Of a stretch of DNA of 64,000 nt, positions 45,201-60,200 are shown in pieces; the first letter of the stretch is position 1, and every line of letters begins with the position of its first letter. The notes under the pieces were generated by a model that saw nothing but the letters and a program-made list of their open reading frames with translations, was not told the DNA's origin and ran no database searches. Source of the DNA: Chryseobacterium lactis (GTDB taxonomy: Bacteria > Bacteroidota > Bacteroidia > Flavobacteriales > Weeksellaceae). The position numbers and the translations under genes were made by a program. Location: contig NZ_CP033924.1 of assembly GCF_003815875.1 (NCBI RefSeq), forward strand, positions 1,240,001 through 1,304,000. The letters run 5' to 3'.

Positions 45201-48200
45201 GAATTACTGAAACAACCGTCCATGTAACCTATAAAAAACTAAGCGTTAAAGACTTAGATAAAGCCTCGCTAATTGGTGAGAATATCCCTGATCAGGGGAT
45301 GTATATCCTTGATAAACACCTTCGTGCAGTTCCTGTTGGAGCAGTAGGAGAGTTGTATGTAGGCGGAGCCGGTATTGCGAGAGGCTATCTGAACCGAGCT
45401 GAATTAACGGCCGAGCGTTTTATCGGTAATCCGTTCCAGACTTTAGAGGAGATAAAAGAAAATAAGAATGGCATCCTTTACAAAACCGGAGATCTGGTTC
45501 GTTATCTTGCTGATGGCGAGCTGGAATATATTGGTAGAAATGACTTCCAGGTGAAGATCCGTGGCTATCGTATCGAGTTGGGAGAGATTGAAAACAGGCT
45601 TCAGGAATATTCCGAAGTAAAACAGGGAGTTGTTCTGGCAAAAGAAAATAAAGCCGGAATGAAATATCTTGTTGGATATTATGTATCGGAAAACCAGATA
45701 GATACAAATCAACTTGCAATCTTCCTCTCCGAGACTTTACCGGAATATATGGTTCCTGCTGTTTTTGTTCATTTAACCCGATTACCATTAACGATTAATG
45801 GCAAACTTGACAGAAGAGCCTTACCGGAGCCAGAATTTACGGGAAGTAAAGAATACACGGCTCCTGAGAACGAATTGCAGGAAAAACTGTGTCAGATCTA
45901 TGGCGAGGTTCTTGGATTGGATGCTTCAGGAATTGGTATTCATGAGGATTTCTTCAGATTAGGAGGAAACAGTATTATGGCCATTAAACTGATCAGTACC
46001 ATCAAACGTGTCTTGAATATACAAGTCGGAGTGGCAACGGTATTTGGTCATAAAACGATTGTCTCTCTTTCGCATGCATTAAATGATAAAAATAATATTG
46101 ATGAAGAGGTTGCCATTATTCCAATAAAAGTTAGTACTCCTGAAGAGCAGAGGTTGTCCTTTGCTCAGGAAAGACTTTGGTTTATTGAAACCTATGAAGG
46201 AGGAAGTAGCGCTTATAACATTCCGATGGCTGTTCGTCTCGATGAGAAAACAAACATTTCCGTTATAAGTAAAGCGCTTGAAACCATCGTAATACGACAT
46301 GAAGTATTACGAACCATTATCCGTTCGACAGACGAAGGAAAAGGATATCAGTTGGTTCTTGATCGGGTTCCCGAAATCCGTTTACATCAGGTAAACAGCA
46401 AAGAAGAACTCGAAAAGGAAATCAACAGAATTTCAAACAAAACCTTCCGTCTGGATGAAGAACTTCCTATAGAAATTAACATTTTTAGGTTAGGAGACCA
46501 CCATCATCTGTCAGTTGTGATTCATCACATTGCATTTGATGGTTGGTCGACGGATATTTTCTTACAAGAAATACAAACGATTTATAAAGCTCTTATTAAA
46601 GGAGAAACTCCTCAGCTTGCTGAAGTCAAAATACAATACAAAGATTTCGCATTATGGCAGAGAAACTATCTTTCAGGAGACCGACTCGATCATCAGGTTG
46701 GATATTGGAAAAGGAAGCTGGAAGATTTCCAAAATTTGACATTACCTGCCGACTTCAAAAGACCGGCTCAGGTATCCTATGAAGGAGAAACTGTCCATTT
46801 CAAATTAGACCCGGCAGTTGCTCAAGGTCTTAGAAATGCATCTAAAGAATTGGGTGTTAGTCTGTATACGATGATGCTGGGAGGCTATTATCTGATGTTG
46901 TCAGCCTATTCCGGGCAGGATGATATTGTGGTGGGAAGTCCTATTGCCAATCGTCATCATGCAGGACTTGAAGATATCATCGGATTCTTTGTGAACACCC
47001 TTGCGTTGAGAGAAAAGGTTGATTGGCGGCAAAATTATAAAGACTTTATTCTTCAAATATCTCAATCAGTGACAGAGGCACAGTCTCATCAGGATCTTCC
47101 GTTTGAGAAACTGGTGGAAGAACTTGGAATAGAGCAGGACATGTCCCGTCATCCTGTATTTCAGGTGATGTTTGGTCTTCAAAGCTTTGGAAGAAACTCA
47201 GGTGTTGAGGAAGCATTATTTCATCCTTTTGAAGGAAACATGGATTATCAGGTGGCCAAATTTGATCTGACAACGATGATCGATGATGGGGAAGAAACCA
47301 TTCAGGGAATGTTCAACTATGCTAAGGCACTGTTTTCAAGAGAAACGATCGACAGTATGATCAATTCTTACCTATATCTTCTTGAGCAGATTTTTGGAGC
47401 AGATAAGATTCAGTTGGAAAATATCAGACTTTGTGATCTTCATCTGATTCCGGCACAAGTACGTAAAAAAGTACTGGAAGAATGGAATGATACTGAAACA
47501 GATTATCCATCTGATACCACCATTCACCATTTATTTGAAAAGCAGGTACAAAGAACCCCTGATCATATCGCGGTAGTATATGGGGACATAAAGTTATCTT
47601 ATCAGGAGCTTAATGAGCGTGCAAACCGTTTGGCAAATTATCTCATTGAAACCTATGATCTCCAGCCGGATAATATTGTTCCTTTATGCCTGGATCGTTC
47701 TGAGCAGATGCTTATTGCCATTTTAGCAGTATTAAAATCCGGAGCAGCATATGTTCCTATGGATTCCTCATATCCCGCAGAAAGAATAGAGCATATTCTT
47801 CAGGATACCGGAGCGGGATTGATATTGGCAGAAGAAAGCACAACACAAAAACTTCAAAATGCAGAAGTAGATATTCTTTCCTTAAATCATGTAAATTTCC
47901 AGGCAATTCTTGAAACAATGCCTTCAGAAAATCCGGCAACTAAGGTATGTCCGGCAAATCTGGCCTATGTTATTTATACCAGCGGTACAACAGGACTGCC
48001 AAAAGGAGTAATGGTTGAGCATGGAAACGTAGTGAACCTAATCCACCAGGAAGCAAAAGAATTTGGATTGATATCTGAAAAAGTGATTCCTAAAAGATGT
48101 CTGTGGTATGCCAACTATGTATTCGATGCTCACGTATGGGAATTGTATCCATCTATCACCCATGGTCATACTATTTACATTCTTGATAAAGAAAAACAAA

Positions 48201-51200
48201 CGGAACTTCCTGCTTTACAAAAATATATAAAGGATCACAAGATTAGTATTGCTACAATACCGCCGGTACTTCTTACTAAAGATTATATTCTACCATTAGA
48301 AAAACTGGTCGTTGCCGGAGATGTCACAAACCCTCAGGTGATGCTTTTGTATAAGGAACATGGTGTAGATCTGATTAATGCCTATGGACCTACAGAAAGT
48401 ACTGTATGTGCCACATTGCATCGTTACAACAAAGATGGTAACCCATTGAATATCGGAGGGCCGATTGGGAATATGACAATTTATGTTCTGGATAATAATC
48501 AGCGTCCGGTTCCTGTAGGAGCAGCGGGGGAACTCTACATTGGTGGAGAGGGTATTGCCAGAGGTTATCTCAACCGTCTTGAATTAACGGAGGAACGCTT
48601 TATAGCAAACCCTTTCCAAACTTTAAAACAAAAGGAAAAAGGAAGAAACGAAAGACTATACAAAACAGGAGACCTTGTTCGGTGGTTATCTACCGGCGAG
48701 CTGGAATATCTTGGTAGAAATGACTTCCAGGTAAAAATCCGGGGCTATCGTATTGAGCTGGGTGAGATTGAAAATACCCTGTTAACCTATCCGAAAATCC
48801 GTCAGGCAGCGGTTTTGGCTAAAGAAAATAAAGCTGGAATGAAATACCTGGCAGGATACTATGTTTCTGATGCAGAGATTGATTCAACATTGCTTTCAGA
48901 GCATTTAGCGGTATCCCTTCCTGAATATATGGTTCCCGGAGCATTTGTTCATCTTGCCGCTTTACCATTGACTATCAATGGTAAACTGGACAGAAGGGCT
49001 TTACCTGAACCCAATTTTACCGGAAATAAAGAATATACAGCTCCTGAAACGGAGATTCAAAAGAGTCTCGTAGAAATTTATGGAGAAGTCCTGGGAATTG
49101 ATGCTAAAAGTATTAGTATTCATGATGATTTCTTCCGATTGGGAGGTGATAGTATTATCAGTATTCAGTTGGTGAGCAAAATAAAACAACAATTGGATAC
49201 AAGGTTGAGTGTAAAAGAAATTTTCTCATCAAGAACGGTTGCTGCCTTAGCATTGTTGATGGAAAGCAAAGAATCCTCAACGGGCATTGAAATCCTTACA
49301 GAACAAGGACAGCTTACAGGACTTGTTCCACTTCTACCGATCCAGGAATGGTTCTTTAGTGAAAAAGAAAGGGGGTACCTGGCGGATTCGAACCATTGGA
49401 ATCAGTCATTTTTAATCCATGTCCCGGACTTAGACAGAGATCTTTTAGAAAAAAGTATCACACTTCTTATTGAAAAACATGATGCATTCAGAATGTATTA
49501 TCCTCTGGAAAATGGAGTGTTGAATCAACAATATGGAGGAGTAAATCCAACTGTGAATATCAATTATCTTGATGCATCCGGAATGAGCGGGGAAGAACTT
49601 TCCAATACCCTGACAACGTGGCAGCAACAGTTTGATATAGAGGAAAGTCCTTTGTATTGCATAGGGTATATAACAGGTTACCAGGATAAGAGTGCAAGAA
49701 TTTTCTTTGCTTTCCATCACCTCATCATTGATACGGTGAGCTGGAGAATTATTGTGGATGATCTTAAAAATATATATAAGACTCTGGAAAAAGGAGAAGA
49801 TTTTAAAATACCTCAAAAAGGCAGCAGCTATCGCCAATGGATAAAAGCCATAAAAAGTTACAAATCCGATGATGCCGAATCCAGACATAAAGAATTGATA
49901 TACTGGAATAAGACAACAGAACAGGTTGGTGAAAGTAATAGTCATCTCGAAGTATTGTCGGGTTCAGAATACAACCACAGTAATCTTATTTTAGATAAAA
50001 ACTATACAGAACAACTGATCAGAGGCAGCCATCATGTATATCATACCCGGATCAATGATTTGTTGTTGTCAGCACTCGCATTAGCGCTCACCGAGTTCAC
50101 AGGAAAATCTCGTCACGCGGTTGTGCTGGAAAGTCATGGTCGTGAAGACGTGTTTGGAAATATGGATATTACGGAAACGGTAGGCTGGTTTACATCAATG
50201 TATCCGATAGTATTGGAGAAGAAAGAGAATTTGAATCAAACCATCATATCGACTAAAGAAACACTGCGATCGATTCCTGAAAACGGGATCGGTTATGGAG
50301 GTCTTATCGGATATATTAGTCATGAACTTCCAAAGATCAGTTTCAACTATCTGGGACAACTCGACCAGGAAGACCTTTCAGGTGAAAAAACATGGTATAT
50401 TGCAGCAGAAGACAGTGGAGTTGCCATAGGAAATAATAATAGAAACAGCCATATTATTGGGATTAATGGTGCTATCATTGATGGACAACTTCGGTTTGAT
50501 ATTTCGGCATATTTGTCTCAGAAACAAGTCGGTGATCTGGCTAAATGCTTTAAAAATCAAATTATTGCAATTATAGAAGAGCTTTCACAAAGCGCTCGTA
50601 GTTTCCTTACTCCTTCAGATATCGGATATATCACAGGTCATAAACAACTCACATATATTCAGGATTTTGGAGAGATAGAAAAAGTATATCTTGCCAACAG
50701 TCTTCAGGAAGGGTTTGTATATCATGCATTAAATCAAGGCGATACGGACGATGCTTACCGGGTTCAGTTGCTATGGGATTATCTGTCTGAAATCAATGGT
50801 GATGTCATGAAACAAGCCTGGTCATACACACAACAGCAATTTCCTGCATTGAGACTCAGATTCGACTGGAACGGAGAGATTATTCAGGTCATAGATAAAG
50901 CAGGGATTTTGGATTGGCGCTATCTTGATTTATGCGAAATGATGGAGATTGAGCAGGAAGAGTTGATCCGTGAAACGACTCAAAATGATCGTTTTGAAGT
51001 CTATGATTTGTCTAAAGGAGGACTATTCAGAATCTATCTGTTTAAGCGCTCAGAGAAACACTATACCTGTCTCTTTAGCAATCACCATGCTGTTTTGGAT
51101 GGATGGAGCATGCCTGTAATTCTCACAAGAATTCATGAGATCTATCTGAAACTCATGAAAAAGGAAAAGCTTACCCTTGTGACGGATCATGCGTATACCA

Positions 51201-54200
51201 ATACTCAGCACTATCTTCAGCAGCATAAAGAAGAGAGTCGTGTTTTCTGGAAAGACTATATGAAACTTCTGGAAGATCGTGAAGATCTCAGCAGTCTGAT
51301 CAAAGAATCCCACAGGCATATTGATCTGGGAACCTATCGTCAGGTCAGAGAGCATCGCTTTGTAAAAATGATCATTGCAGAAGAAGAATACCAGCAATTG
51401 AAAAAGTTTACCCTTGAGAATGGGTTTACCATCAATGCCGTGCTTCAGTACCTGTGGCATAGCCAACTTAGTCTGTATGGAGGAGTGCAAACAACGGTTG
51501 TAGGAACAACCGTGTCCGGACGAAGCCTTCCAATAGACGATATAGAAGCTTCAGCGGGTCTTTTCATCAATACATTGCCGTTAATAGTTCAGCATAATGA
51601 TGGAAAAGTAGTGGATGTTATTTCTGATATTCAGCAAAGAATCAGTGAATTGAATACCCATAGTGATGTGAGTCTTGGAGAACTTCATCAGGATGCACGA
51701 CGTATTTTCAGCAGTTTATTTGTATATGAAAACTATCCTGTACCAAAAGGAGGCGATGATAATAATGAATTAGGATTTGTTTTCCGTGATTCAGTTGAAA
51801 AATTAGACTATCCGTTAGGGATAATGGCTTTTGAGCAAGGAGAAAGTGTAACGATGAAAATCAATTACGAAGGCGTTCTCTTTGAGCAGCATACTATGGA
51901 ACAAATGATCGAAGGAATGAAGACTGTTTTACATCAAATCCTTAAAAATTGGAAAGTAAATGCTGACCAACTTTCATACGTTTCTGAATCCCAGCTCAAC
52001 CAAATGCTGCTTTGGAATGCTACAGAATCTGATTATCCTTCTCATAAAACAATTCACACATTATTTGAAGAGCAGGTAGAAAGGACACCGGACGAGATCG
52101 TATTGGTATATCAGGATACTAAACTTACCTACCGTGAATTGAATGAAAAGTCAAATCGTCTGGCTCATTATCTGATTAAAACGTATGATCTTCAGCCGGA
52201 TAATTTAGTCCCTTTATTGCTTGATCGTTCCGAGCATATGTTGGTTGCAATCCTGGCCGTATTAAAAGCTGGAGCTGCATATGTACCTATGGACCCATCC
52301 TATCCGATAGAAAGGATTGAACATATTCTTAAGGATACTCAAGGAAAACTGATCATTGGGCAGGAAAATACAATTGAAAAATTACAAATGCTCAATGCGG
52401 ATGTTATTTCCATAGATAATGCAGTATTCCAGGTGATTACCAGAAGGATGTCGTCAGAAAATCCTGTTACGGAAGTGACCTCAGACCATCTTGCATACGT
52501 AATCTTTACAAGTGGAACAACCGGATTGCCTAAAGGCGTAATGATCGACCACAGGAATGTGTCCAACTTAATTGAACAGGAGGCGAAAGAGTTTGGTTTA
52601 TTCCATAATGAGGAAATTCCTTTCCAACAAAAAAACTGTCTGTGGTATGCCAGCTATGTATTTGATGCCCATGTTTGGGAACTCTATCCGGCTATTACCC
52701 ATGGACATCGTATCTACTTGTTGGAGCAGGAAAAACGGATTGATCTCTCTGCATTACAAGAATATATCAAAGAAAATACTATCAGCATAGCGACAATACC
52801 ACCTGTTCTTCTGGCAAGTGATTGTATCCTGCCACTAGAAAAGCTTGTGGTGGCCGGTGATATTACAAATCCGCAAATCATGTCTCTGTATAAAGAAAGT
52901 GGAGTAGACCTTATCAATGCCTATGGTCCTACGGAAAGTACAGTATGTGCAACTTTACACCATTATAATGAAGATGGAAACCCTTTAAATATCGGAAAAG
53001 CGATTGGTAATATGACGGTGTACGTTTTGGATCGGCATCAGCGTCCTGTACCGGTAGGTGCCGTTGGTGAACTGTATATCGGAGGAGCAGGTATTGCGAG
53101 AGGATATCTTAACAGACCTGACCTGACGAAAGAACGATTTATAGTAAACCATTTCCAAACTTTTAAACAAAAAGAAAATGATGATAACGGAAAATTATAT
53201 AAGACGGGTGACTTAGTTCGGATGTTATCCAATGGTGAATTGGAATATATTGGAAGGAACGACTTCCAGGTAAAAATCCGTGGTTACCGTATCGAATTAG
53301 GTGAGATTGAAAATACCCTGCAAAGTTATCCTGAAATTCGCCAGGCTGCCGTATTGGCAAAGGAAAATAAATACGGATTAAAATATCTGGCAGGATACTA
53401 TGTTTCAGATCCAGTAATTGATCCGGGATTGATTGCAGAGTTTTTGTCAGCATCTCTTCCGGAATATATGGTTCCTGAAGCATTTGTTCATTTGAAGGCT
53501 CTGCCATTAACCATTAATGGAAAATTAGACAGAAGAGCCTTACCTGAACCTGATTTTAAAGGAAATAAAGAATATACAGCACCGGGAAGCGATCTTGAAG
53601 CCGTATTATGCAGGATCTACAGTGAAGTGCTGAAGTTAGATCCAGACAATATAAGTATCCATGATGATTTCTTCAGATTAGGAGGAAACAGCATCATGGC
53701 GATTAAACTGATCAGTAAGATCAAGCAGGATCTCAATATACAGGTCAGTGTAGCTGTAGTATTTAATCATAAAACCATTGCTTCACTTGCAGGTATTTTG
53801 AAAGATAAAAACCATTTTGAAGAGCAAATTAATATTGTTCCGATACAGGTTAGTGCTGAGGATCAACAGCTGTTGTCCTTTGCACAGGAAAGATTATGGT
53901 TTATTGAATCTTATGAAGGAGGAAGCACTGCCTATAATATTCCGATCACGACGATATTAAATGAAAATATACAGCTTGATCTTCTTCAGCAATCTCTGGA
54001 AACAGTGATTATGCGCCATGAAGTTCTTCGCTCTATGATCAGAACAAATGAAAAAGGAGTAGGCTATCAGGTGGTTACAGATCAGATTCCTGAATTCAAC
54101 ATCATAAAGGTAGAATCAAGACCAGAACTGGAAAATGCAATCAACAGAAGTGTTAATCAGATTTTCCGGTTGGATCAGGAAATCCCTGTTAAAATTAATG

Positions 54201-57200
54201 TTTTCAAGTTTGAAAATCGTTATTACCTTTCAGTGGTGATTCATCATATTGCCTTCGATGGATGGTCTACGGACATCTTCCTGCAAGAAGTAGCAACGAT
54301 TTATGATAGGCTATCCGGAAAAGAAGCACCGGAATTACCGGAATTAAAATTCCAGTATAAAGATTTTGCATTATGGCAGCGTAATTATCTTACGGGAGAC
54401 CGCCTTGATCAACAGATTAAGTACTGGAAAAATAAATTTGACAACTTCGAGAATCTTGACCTGCCTGCCGATTTTCAAAGACCACCTCAAATATCTTACG
54501 AAGGCGAAAATCTATATTTCAGCCTGAATAAAGAGCAAGGCGAAAAGCTGAGATCGCTTTCCAAAGATCTTGGTGTAAGTCTTTATACGGTAATGCTAAG
54601 CGGGTATTACCTGATGCTCTCCGCCTATTCCGGGCAGGATGATATTGTGGTGGGAAGCCCTGTTGCAAATCGTCATCATGCCGGTCTTGAGAATAGTATT
54701 GGGTTCTTTGTCAATACTTTGGCTTTGAGAGAGAAAATCAATCCTGTACAAACTATCAGAGAATTTATTGTGCAGGTTTCCACATCAGGTACGGAGGCTC
54801 AGGCTCATCAGGATCTTCCTTTTGAGAAGTTGGTGGATGAACTTGGCGTAGAGCAGGATACCTCAAGACATCCTGTGTTCCAGGTAATGTTTGGTCTTCA
54901 GAATGTTGAAGGTGAAACAAAGGATCATGGAGAAATATTATTCTATCCTTTTGATGGTGAGCTAGATTATCAGGTAGCCAAATTTGACCTGACGACCATG
55001 GTAGATGATGACGGAAAAGGAATTAATGTCATGTTCAATTATGCAAAATCTCTGTTCAGAAAAGAAACCGTCATTCGTATGGCAGATTCTTATCAGCTTT
55101 TCTTAGATCAGATGATACAAGGCAATGCCGCTGGCAGTATGACTCTGATTTCCGAAAAAGAAACTCAACAAATTATAAATGATTGGAATAATACACAGCA
55201 AGAATATCCAAAAGAACTGACTATTCATCAACTTTTTGAAAGCCAAACGAAAACAACTCCTGACCAAACCGCTTTGGTATACCTGGATACAAAGCTTTCT
55301 TATCGGGAGTTAAATGAAAGAGCCAATCGTCTGGCTAATTATCTGATTGAAAAATATAATCTTCAGCCTGATGATCTCGTTCCAATATGTTTAGAACGCT
55401 CTGAAAATATACTTGTAGCAATGCTTGCTATATTAAAATCCGGAGCGGCGTATGTTCCAATGGATCCGTCGTATCCGTCAGACAGAATACAGCATATTTT
55501 AACGGATACCTCAGCCAGAATTGTTCTTGCACAAAAAGGCTCTGTTGATAAAATAGGAACGGAAAACGTTGAGGTTCTTTCCTTGGATGATGTTAATCTT
55601 AAAGCAGCACTTGAAATAGAAGCCTCTTATAATCCTGTTACAAAGGTACATTCACGGAATCTTGCCTATGTGATTTATACCAGTGGAACAACCGGGCTGC
55701 CAAAAGGCGTAATGATAGAGCATTCAGGAGTCATAAATCTCATTGGATCAATGATCAATGCTCACCGACTTCAAGAATATAACGAAGTGGGATGCTATTC
55801 CAACTATGTATTCGATGCTTTTGTATATGAAGCTTTTTCAGCCTTGTGTAATGGTAATACCTTATGGTTGTACAGCAATGAAATCAGAACATCAGTCAAT
55901 GATCTTAATGATTATATTAAAGAAAATAAGATTGAGGTTTCCTTTATTCCACCTGTATTATTGAGAGAAGTTGTAGAGAGTGGAACAAGTCTGAAACTGA
56001 TTTTTGCCGGTGGAGAAAGTTTCCCTGCTTTACGCAAAAAAATAGAAAATATTATATTAATTAATGAATACGGTCCTACGGAAGGTACCGTGTGTACCAC
56101 TCTTCATCACTATAAAGATGATCAGAATCCACTGAATATTGGTGCTCCGATTGCCAATATGACGACTTATGTTCTCGATCATTATTTACGCCCTGTGCCG
56201 GTAGGTGCGGTAGGAGAGCTTTATATCGGAGGAGCAGGAGTTGCCAGAGGCTATCTGAACCGTCCTGAGTTGACCGAAGAACGTTTCATTAGCAATCCAT
56301 TCCAAACTGTAAAAGGGGGAAATGCAAGATTATACAAAACCGGGGATTTAGTACGCTGGTTACCAAATGGAGAACTTGAATATGTGGGAAGAAACGATTT
56401 CCAGGTAAAAATTCGGGGGCATCGTATTGAATTGGGTGAGATTGAAAATACCTTGCTCAATTATCCCGATGTTCGTCAGGTGGCAGTATTGGTACAAGAA
56501 AACAAATCAGGATTGAAATATCTTGCAGGCTATTATGTTTCCGATAAAGAAATTGAACCGGGATTGCTTTCAGAACATCTTTCAGCATCTCTTCCCGAAT
56601 ATATGGTTCCCGGAGCTTTTGTACATTTAACAAGTTTACCACTAACGATCAATGGTAAATTAGACCGAAGAGCTCTGCCTGAACCTGATTTTACAGGAAA
56701 TAAAGAATATGCTGCCCCGGAAACGGAACTTCAGAAAAAACTTTGCCGAATTTATGGTGAAGTATTAGGATTGGATACGGAAACAATAGGGATTTATGAT
56801 GATTTCTTCCGACTTGGAGGCGATAGTATCATCAGTATCCAGCTTGTAGGAAGAACCAGACAGCAACTGGAAGTAAAATTAAGTGTTAAGGAAGTCTTTA
56901 CTTCCCGAACAGTTGCTTCATTAGCTCTGGCTATTGAAGAGAAAAAAGATAATTCAGAAACTCATATTCTGACCGAGCAGGGAATACTAACAGGCGAAGT
57001 TCCTTTCCTTCCTGTCCAGGAATGGTTCTTCAGCCAGAAAGAACAAGGGTATCTGAAGGATTTCAACCACTGGAACCAGGCATTCCTGATCCATGTTCCA
57101 CAGCTGAATCCGGAATATTTAGAAAGGGCAATACAATTATTGGTGGAAAGGCATGATGCTTTCAGACTCTATTATCCTAAAACAGAAGGAAGATACGGAC

Positions 57201-60200
57201 AGGAATATAGAGAAAACACTTCTTATCAGGAAATCTCCTTCCTTGATATATCAGGAGCGGATCAGGAAGCAATTTCCCAACAATTGACAAAATGGCAAAA
57301 CAATTTTAATATAGAAAATGGACCATTATATCATATTGGTTACATCAATGGTTATCCTGATGGAAGTTCAAGAATTTTCTTTGCCCTTCATCACCTTATT
57401 ATCGATGCGGTAAGCTGGAGAATTATTACCGAAGATCTTAAAAATATGTACCGATCTGTTGAAAATGGAGAAATTGAAAATATTCGCTCCCACAGCAAAG
57501 GAAGCAGTTATCGTCAATGGGTCAATGCTGTAAAAAGCTATAAATCTGAAGATAAAGAATCGAGAGAAAAGGAAATAGCCTACTGGAATGCAATCACAGA
57601 CATTGTAGAAGAGAACAATAGTCTCCTGACTTCATTATCCGGCTCTGAATCTCATCATGGACACTTTATTCTCGATAAAGAAACAACAGAGAAATTAATC
57701 AGAAAGACCCATCATGTGTATCAAACCCAGATCAATGACTTATTGCTGTCGGCATTATCTTCTGCATTGACAGATCTAAATGGGAATACCAAACATGCCA
57801 TTTTATTAGAAAGTCACGGACGGGAAGAAGTCTTCGGAAATCTGGATATTACCGAAACTGTAGGCTGGTTTACCACCATGTATCCACTATTACTGGAAAC
57901 AGGTGAAGATGCAAAAGACACTTTAATTTTTACCAAAGAATCCTTGAGAAATATTCCTGATAATGGGATTGGATATGGCAGCCTTATAGGATATGTAGAT
58001 CGTTCTCTTCCAAAGATCAGCTTCAACTATCTGGGGCAGCTGGATCAGGAAGAAACAAAAGGTGAAAAAACCTGGTTTATTGCTGCTGAAGACTGCGGTT
58101 CAGGAGTTGGAAGCAATAACCGGGACGGCCATCTGATCAGTATCAATGGTGCAGTGGTTGATGGACAACTTCGGTTTGGAATATCCGGATATTTGTCTGA
58201 ATCACAGGTTTTAATGTTGTCAGAAGATTTTAAAAAACATATTGTTGCGATCACCAACTACTTGTCCGAAGAAACAAGAAGTTATCTGACACCTTCAGAT
58301 GTAGATCATATTGTCGACAATGACCAGCTGCAGCATATTCAGGAATCGGGAGAAATAGAAGGCGTATACCTGGCAAACAGTTTACAGGAAGGGTTTGTAT
58401 ATCATGCTTTAAATCAGGGAGAGAAGGATGATGCCTACAGGGTACAGCTGATGTGGGATTACCATACTGAAATTAATCTGGAACACCTTCAGAAATCATG
58501 GAGGCTTACTCAAGATCATTATCCTTCTTTGCGATTAAGATTTGACTGGAATGGGGAAATCGTCCAGATAATTGATAAAGAAGGCCGTGTTGACTGGCGT
58601 TATAAAGATATCAGTCATCTCAATGAAGAAGAGCAGGAAGCTTTGATGACAGAAGTAACAGCTCAGGATCGTTTTGAAATCTATGATTTATCCAAAGGAA
58701 GTTTATTCAGAATTTATCTGTTTAAACGAAATGAAAAACAGTACAGCTGCTTATTCAGTAATCACCATGCCATATTGGATGGTTGGAGTATGCCTGTGAT
58801 ACTGAACGGAGTTCATGATACTTATCTTAACCTGATAAGAAATCAAGCTCCAAATCTGATAAAAGATGAAGCGTATCCTGTAAGTCAGAAATATCTTCAG
58901 AAACATAAAGAGAGCAGCCGTACTTTCTGGAATCAATATATGAACCTGCTTGAAAATCATGAAAACCTGGGCAATTTGGTTAAAGAAGAGCAAAAACAGA
59001 TTGATTTGAGCAATTATCGACATATAAAAGACCATCAGGTTTTACAGATGTCGATAACCGGAAACCAGTATCATCAATTGAAAAGCCTTACCCAGGAACA
59101 CGGATTTACAATAAATGCTGTTCTTCAGTATCTGTGGCATCAGCAGCTAAGTATTTATAACAGAACAGGAAACACGGTTGTAGGAACTACAGTATCAGGA
59201 AGAAGCTTGCCGGTAGATGGTATTGAGTCTTCAGCAGGTCTTTATATCAATACCCTGCCATTGATTGTTACCCATAAAGAAGGGAAGGTTGTAGATCAGA
59301 TCACAGAAATACAAGAGACAATCAGTGATCTGAATACCCATAGTGATATTAACCTTGCAGAACTTCATCATGGGGGACGCAGGATTTTCAGCAGTTTGTT
59401 TGTATACGAGAATTATCCTGTACCGAAAGGAGGAGACAGTAATGAACTTGGTTTTGTATTCAGGGATTCGGTGGAAAAACTCGATTATCCGCTAGGTATA
59501 ATGGCCTCTGAACAAGGCGATAAAGTGATCCTGAAAATCAATTATGAAGGTGATCTTTTTGAATCAGACATGATAGAACAATTGATACAGGGAATGTCAT
59601 TTGTGCTCAATCAGATTGTAGAAAATCGGAAGATTACATCTGAAGAAATTATATATGTTTCAGAAAATCAGTTTATTCTGATGCGAAATTGGGATAAATC
59701 TTCAGGTTATATTTTAGATGATTCCTATCGCTTATTACCGGTTGGTGCCGTAGGAGAACTTTATCTCTCTGAGGAAGATTATCTGAATCAAGCTGATATA
59801 AAATTAGAATACTTCATTATTAATCCTTTCCAAACTGCTGAAGAGAAAAATGAAGGAAGAAAGAGCAAGCTGTATAAAACAGGAGATCTGGCACGATACC
59901 TTCCGGATGGAAATATTCAAAACATGGGCAATGCTGATCTTCAGATGGAGATCAATGGGAAATCCTTAGATGAGCATGAACTTACCGAAGATCGGGAATA
60001 TGTAGCCGGAGAAAATGAGTTGCAACGGAAATTATCCCATATTTACGGAGAAGTGTTAGGAATTGCACCGGAAACAATAAGTATCCATGATGATTTCTTC
60101 AGATTGGGAGGAAACAGTATCATGGCCATTAAGCTGATCAGTAAAATTAAGCAAAAGTTGGATGCTCATGTTAATGTAGGGATGGTCTTCAACCATAAAA

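Noticed and set aside
59690..60000. Module 11 as a frameshifted pseudo-module
   Set aside because: The reading frame continues unbroken into intact T11 and module 12, so the loss is by in-frame deletion.
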